Positions 7,299 to 10,961 of a stretch of DNA of 10,961 nucleotides are shown here, piece after piece (position 1 is the first letter of the stretch; the number at the start of each line of letters is the position of its first letter). The DNA is taken from positions 631 to 11,591 of the forward strand of contig JAHDII010000010.1 in the NCBI GenBank assembly GCA_020630895.1. The letters run 5' to 3'. The notes beneath the pieces were generated by a model. The model did not search any database and was not told the origin of the DNA. It saw only the letters and a list, made by a program, of their open reading frames with translations. Made by a program: the position numbers and the translations under genes. This DNA comes from Saprospiraceae bacterium. Its GTDB lineage: Bacteria > Bacteroidota > Bacteroidia > Chitinophagales > Saprospiraceae.

Positions 7299-7835
7299 TC
7301 AATTCGCCTCACAAGCACCATCACAAGAAGGACAAAAAGTACCAAAACCATTACCCATTCCACTCATGCCTTGTTTTCTTCCACTCTCCAAATCATTTTG
7401 AATTCTTTTTTTATTCCTATCATCCATTTTAAGAGTGATATATTCTTGAGAAACATAAGCATCAATTAAATTTTTTAATGCAGTATGTTTTTTTTCTTGT
7501 TCTCCATTTTTAAGAATATCAATAGTATGATCTCCTATATGCGTTTTTTTACTCGCTGTAGATTTCTTAGCATAATATAAAAATGCTCTTGTTACAGGAC
7601 GACAAATAGGACACTTAGGAACAAAATAATCTCTTTCATTATCTACAATATACTGAGCTACATCTTTAGGAAATTTATCTTTGATTAAACCATCTAAAAC
7701 AGCCCAATATAAAAAATCACTAGATTCTAATTCTGAATTACTAATTTTTTGCTTTTCATAAATACTTTGAGATGTTTTACAAGAAAACATTAGCAAAACA
7801 AAAAAAATACAACTTAAAATAATATACTTTTTCAT
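7299..7835 (-). CDS. Small lipoprotein with two CPxC motifs, unknown function
   Basis: 178 residues. MKKYIILSCIFFVLLMFSC is a signal peptide ending in a lipobox-like LMFSC, so Cys19 should be the lipidated residue (Bacteroidota lipoboxes are loose), followed by a polar linker. The body (about 37-135) looks helical. CPIC at 75-78 and CPSC at 168-171, with a further Cys175 four residues from the end, form a pair of knuckles that could bind zinc or form disulfides; the region before the second is Gly-rich (GMSGMGNGFGTF). I do not recognise the family. The gene lies 18 bp downstream of purB on the same strand and is very probably co-transcribed with it, although the product is exported and has no evident tie to purine synthesis. 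Confidence 0.75.
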   Translation of the reverse strand: MKKYIILSCIFFVLLMFSCKTSQSIYEKQKISNSELESSDFLYWAVLDGLIKDKFPKDVAQYIVDNERDYFVPKCPICRPVTRAFLYYAKKSTASKKTHIGDHTIDILKNGEQEKKHTALKNLIDAYVSQEYITLKMDDRNKKRIQNDLESGRKQGMSGMGNGFGTFCPSCDGACEAN

Positions 7836-7853
7836 AATAAAAATATTTTAATA

Positions 7854-9191
7854 TTACTTGAAAATACCTACATAATTATGGGGTGTAATCTTCATTAATT
7901 CATCTTTAATTTCTTTTGATACGTTTAAAGTAGCAATAAAATTGTGAATATCATTTTTATCAATCATATTTTTTCCTCTTGTCAATTCTTTTAAAGCTTC
8001 ATAGGGATTAGGATAAGCCTCTCTACGCAATATATTTTGAATTGCTTCTGCCACAACTGCCCAATTTTGCTCTAAATCTTTATGAAGAGCTGTTTCATTT
8101 AAAAGTAATTTTCCTAAACCTTTTTTTATCGAAGCAAAAGCAATCATAATATGTCCCAAAGGAACGCCCATATTTCTTAAAACAGTGCTATCTGTTAAAT
8201 CTCTTTGTAACCGTGATACAGGCAATTTTTCGGCTAAATGATTGAACAAAGCATTGGCTAAACCTAGATTCCCTTCCGCATTTTCAAAATCAATAGGATT
8301 TACTTTATGAGGCATTGCTGAAGAACCTACTTCTCCAGCAATCACTTTTTGTTTGAAATATTCCATAGAAATATACGTCCAAATATCTCTACACAAATCA
8401 ATTAAAATAGTATTAATACGAATCAAATTATGAAAAATTGCACTCATATTATCATAGTGTTGAATTTGAGTGGTATATTGAGAACGTTCTAAATCTAAAT
8501 AATTTTTTACAAATTGGTTCGCATATTCTTCCCAATTGATACTAGGATATGCAACATGATGAGCATTAAAATTCCCTGTAGCTCCTCCAAATTTAGCTTT
8601 ATAAGGTAATGTGATAAGATTATTCTTTTGGACAGTTAATCGCTCCACAAAAACCATAAATTCTTTGCCTAATAGAGTAGGGGAAGCAGGTTGCCCATGC
8701 GTTTTGGCCAACATAGGAATCGTTTTCCATTCTTCTGCTAAAGAACTTAATTGTTCAATAATTGTATTATATTGTGGAAGATAAACTTGCACTATAGCAT
8801 CTTTCAACATTTTAGGTTGAGACGTATTATTAATATCTTGAGAAGTTAAAGCAAAATGAATAAATTCTTTGTAGGAACTTAAACCCGAAGCATCGAATTT
8901 TTCTTTAATAAAATATTCTACAGCTTTAACATCATGATTGGTGATCTTTTCAATATTTTTAATTTGTTGGGCATCTTCTTTTGAAAATTCAAGCACTATA
9001 TTATCTAAAATAGAACGTTTATCTTTAGGAAAGTCTTGAAGTTGAGGAAGAGGTAAATCACATAAAGATTTAAAATATTCGATTTCTACCCAAACCCTAT
9101 ATTTAATTAGAGCATATTCTGAAAAGAATTGTTGTAATTCTTGTGTTTTCGAGGCATAACGACCATCAATTGGTGAAATACTAGTTAACAT
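7854..9191 (-). CDS. purB: Adenylosuccinate lyase (PurB), E. coli-type
   Basis: 445 residues, close to the 456 of the E. coli enzyme, and similar along the whole length. Cytosolic homotetramer of the fumarase/aspartase superfamily; it releases fumarate from SAICAR and from adenylosuccinate in purine synthesis. Visible marks: SISPIDGRY (4-12), TNHDVKAVEYF (84-94), TSQDINN (116-122), catalytic-His motif KTHGQPASP (163-171), GNFNAH (206-211), and the signature GSSAMPHKVNPIDFEN (289-304) with the catalytic Ser in the Ser290-Ser291 pair on the mobile loop, then RDLTDSTVLRN (330-340) and ELTRGK. All expected active-site residues are present. It ends at NYVGIFK, slightly shorter than E. coli. The ATG start matches the family N-terminus. 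First gene of a two-gene - strand unit with the lipoprotein, divergent from the coiled-coil gene. Confidence 0.97.
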   Translation of the reverse strand: MLTSISPIDGRYASKTQELQQFFSEYALIKYRVWVEIEYFKSLCDLPLPQLQDFPKDKRSILDNIVLEFSKEDAQQIKNIEKITNHDVKAVEYFIKEKFDASGLSSYKEFIHFALTSQDINNTSQPKMLKDAIVQVYLPQYNTIIEQLSSLAEEWKTIPMLAKTHGQPASPTLLGKEFMVFVERLTVQKNNLITLPYKAKFGGATGNFNAHHVAYPSINWEEYANQFVKNYLDLERSQYTTQIQHYDNMSAIFHNLIRINTILIDLCRDIWTYISMEYFKQKVIAGEVGSSAMPHKVNPIDFENAEGNLGLANALFNHLAEKLPVSRLQRDLTDSTVLRNMGVPLGHIMIAFASIKKGLGKLLLNETALHKDLEQNWAVVAEAIQNILRREAYPNPYEALKELTRGKNMIDKNDIHNFIATLNVSKEIKDELMKITPHNYVGIFK

Positions 9192-9220
9192 TGGTACGGT
9201 ATTTTCGGATAAAATAATCG

Positions 9221-9228
9221 CAAAACTA
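9221..9228 (-). promoter_or_regulatory. Putative -7 element for purB
   Basis: Read on the - strand, this is TAGTTTTG, an exact TAnnTTTG. It ends 29 bp before the purB ATG, which predicts a 5' leader of about 20-25 bases. No TTTG stands at the ideal -33 spacing (the nearest are 9 and 26 bp away; TTTC is at 16), so the call rests on the -7 box. The 69-bp gap 9192-9260 must also hold the promoter of the divergent gene, where I see only a weak TATTTTCG at 9200-9207. Confidence 0.4.
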
Positions 9229-9260
9229 CTTAAATAACAAACATGAAACTATAACAAACA

Positions 9261-10940
9261 GTGAAAACTATTATTTGTATCTTATTTTTTTTATGGACAG
9301 CTCCTTTATTAATGGCTCAAGTCAGCCTTGATATTTTAATTCAAGGTTCTCAAAAAAATATATCTACCTATATCTCTACTTTTTCTAAAAGAGATAAAAA
9401 AACTCAAAAAGTGCATAAAGGGCAAGGCTCAATAAATCTTATTAGATATGAGCAGTATATTGTAGTAGTGTATCAAAAAGGAAAAGCACCATTTGTTGTT
9501 AGTATGGATACTGAAAAAGCTCCTTCTCAAATATCTTTACAAGCCATTTTAGAAAATGGAACTATGAGTGCCAATGAATTTAGACCTCTATTTCATTTTG
9601 TGAAAAAAGGAAGTTCCTATCAAAAAAGTAAGTTCGATTTAGATCAAGTTGTGAATAAAGAAGATTTTGCTATTCAAATGCAATTAGCTCATCTTGAAAT
9701 TAAGAATTTTTATGAAAAAGAAATTTTACCTAAAGATTTAGATATTCAAGAAATTTTTGCCAGTGAAGAAACTATGAAAAAATCAGAGCATGTAATAGGT
9801 CAAGAAATATATTTATTATCTAAAAAGAAAAAAGCATTAGCTCTAGATATAGAAAGAAGACAAAACAATGGATATGCCTCCAATTCACCTGATATAGAAT
9901 TGTCAGAACAATTAATAAATATTCAAAAAAATAGAGATTTTGTTGTTATAGAAAAAAAATATTTTGAAATCAGTTTGCAATTAATTCAAAGAGAAATAGA
10001 AAGAGAAGAAATAAAAATTAATAGGAGACTAAAGCAAGGACAAAAACCTTCAATTGTAGAATTAGAGAAAAAAAGAAAACGATTCGAGGTGATTCAAAAA
10101 GAAGCTCAAATTGCAGAATTAAACTATAAAAATATTACCGCAGATTATCGAGAAATTAAAAAATTGATAGAATTAGAAAAAATAACTGATATTCAACAAA
10201 AACAATTGAAAGAGCTAGAAATTAATAATATTAGATTACAACAAAGAAGAGAAAATACCCATCAACTCATTCAAATTCATAATGAATTAGCAATAAATAC
10301 AACCGATAGAGATCGATACGTTGAATTGGCAAATGCACAAAAACATATTACAGATCATATCCTCATTAAATTAGAAATTGCTAAAAATACTTTACTTCAA
10401 TTATCTATTGAAGATAATAATTCAGGAAAGTTAAAACATAAAATACAAGCTGTTCAAAAAGATATTGTCAAAAAAGAAGCTTTGGCTTATCGAGCTGAAA
10501 TGATTTATTTAGAACAATTGTGGCATTTAAGAAATAAAGACGATTTAGATGCTAAAAGTATAGATGATCTATATGTTAAGCAATCTCAATTATTACCTTT
10601 TGTTCCTCGAACAAAAGATGAAAAACTACAAAAATATTTAGATCGAACAACAGATGATGTTGAACAACAAGCCCAAGTATTCTTTGAAGCTCAAGTTGAA
10701 ATTACAGAAATAACAGATGCTAGAGGACGAGTCAAAAAAATAAAAATAAAAGATCATTATTATGAAATCGTAATAGATCCCAAAGGAAAAAAATCATATT
10801 TTAAAAATGGAAAGCCTATTACAGGATTAACTTACAGATTTGAAACTGTAGAAAAATATGGTGCTTTCCTAGAAAATTATAGAATTGAAGAAGCTAAAAG
10901 AAAACCCTTCCTTGATTTCTTTAAAAGAAAAACGAGATAA
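9261..10940 (+). CDS. Exported coiled-coil protein of unknown function (GTG start)
   Basis: 559 residues. The start is GTG: an in-frame TAA lies at 9252-9254 and the next in-frame ATG (residue 18) would destroy the signal peptide. MKTIICILFFLWTAPLLMAQ is a typical signal peptide, cleaved probably after Ala19; there is no lipobox and no other membrane helix. Residues about 20-100 look like a small beta domain (SLDILIQGS, GSINLIRYEQYIVVVYQKGKAPFVVSMDT). Residues about 130-420 are long, charged, Glu/Lys/Gln-rich helices with heptad-like spacing (for example 235-345), that is, a periplasmic coiled coil. The end (about 485-559) is basic with a short beta-rich part (KIKIKDHYYEIVIDPKGKKSYF) and a Lys/Arg-rich tail. 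I do not recognise the family and see no enzyme motif. A structural or scaffold role in the envelope is inference from shape only. Confidence 0.8.
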   Translation: MKTIICILFFLWTAPLLMAQVSLDILIQGSQKNISTYISTFSKRDKKTQKVHKGQGSINLIRYEQYIVVVYQKGKAPFVVSMDTEKAPSQISLQAILENGTMSANEFRPLFHFVKKGSSYQKSKFDLDQVVNKEDFAIQMQLAHLEIKNFYEKEILPKDLDIQEIFASEETMKKSEHVIGQEIYLLSKKKKALALDIERRQNNGYASNSPDIELSEQLINIQKNRDFVVIEKKYFEISLQLIQREIEREEIKINRRLKQGQKPSIVELEKKRKRFEVIQKEAQIAELNYKNITADYREIKKLIELEKITDIQQKQLKELEINNIRLQQRRENTHQLIQIHNELAINTTDRDRYVELANAQKHITDHILIKLEIAKNTLLQLSIEDNNSGKLKHKIQAVQKDIVKKEALAYRAEMIYLEQLWHLRNKDDLDAKSIDDLYVKQSQLLPFVPRTKDEKLQKYLDRTTDDVEQQAQVFFEAQVEITEITDARGRVKKIKIKDHYYEIVIDPKGKKSYFKNGKPITGLTYRFETVEKYGAFLENYRIEEAKRKPFLDFFKRKTR

Positions 10941-10961
10941 TTCAAGTTGCGTAAAACCTAG

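Noticed and set aside
7289..7300. GATTG-AG-CAATC inverted repeat at the lipoprotein stop
   Set aside because: A loop of two bases is not physically reasonable and the repeat overlaps coding sequence; likely chance.
7278..7469. 63-codon open frame on the + strand
   Set aside because: Antisense to the C-terminal half of the CPxC lipoprotein; Ser/Thr-rich shadow translation.
9243..9254. ATG at 9243 as an alternative start before the coiled-coil gene
   Set aside because: It reads ATG AAA CTA TAA and stops at once; the GTG at 9261 gives the signal peptide.

Overview
The window looks like a very AT-rich chromosome segment of a Bacteroidota bacterium (marine Flavobacteriia/Saprospiria-like; the exact lineage cannot be fixed from this sequence). 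The reasons are: a BatA-type von Willebrand protein of the Bacteroidota type; a secreted adhesin built of CUB-like and Ig/SprB-like domains; near absence of Shine-Dalgarno sequences; and TAnnTTTG-type -7 promoter elements at two gene starts. No rRNA, tRNA, CRISPR array, transposase or phage gene is visible.

Layout. (1) 1-2205 (+): the 3' part of a large cysteine-rich secreted adhesin. Its 5' end lies outside the window, and it stops without a recognisable type IX secretion C-terminal domain. (2) 2375-7198 (+): a tightly packed operon behind a promoter that almost touches the first start codon. It encodes a BatA/vWA membrane protein, a dihydroorotase-family protein whose metal ligands and catalytic Asp are replaced, three small four-helix membrane proteins, and a frameshifted remnant of a fourth. 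The four small ORFs share an ILDxE motif near the N-terminus, and the second and third are clear tandem paralogues. A perfect 13-bp hairpin closes the operon. (3) 7299-9191 (-): purB (adenylosuccinate lyase) followed 18 bp later by a small lipoprotein with two CPxC motifs, convergent with the operon. (4) 9261-10940 (+): a GTG-started, exported, coiled-coil-rich protein of unknown function, divergent from purB.

How the genes may work together: purB is ordinary purine metabolism. The BatA/pseudo-dihydroorotase/small-membrane-protein operon is the least explained part. A plausible reading (inference only) is an inner-membrane assembly in which the vWA protein and the degenerate dihydroorotase serve as binding or scaffold subunits and the expanding 4-TM family forms the membrane part. 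Most of the flanking products (adhesin, lipoprotein, coiled-coil protein) are envelope or exported proteins.
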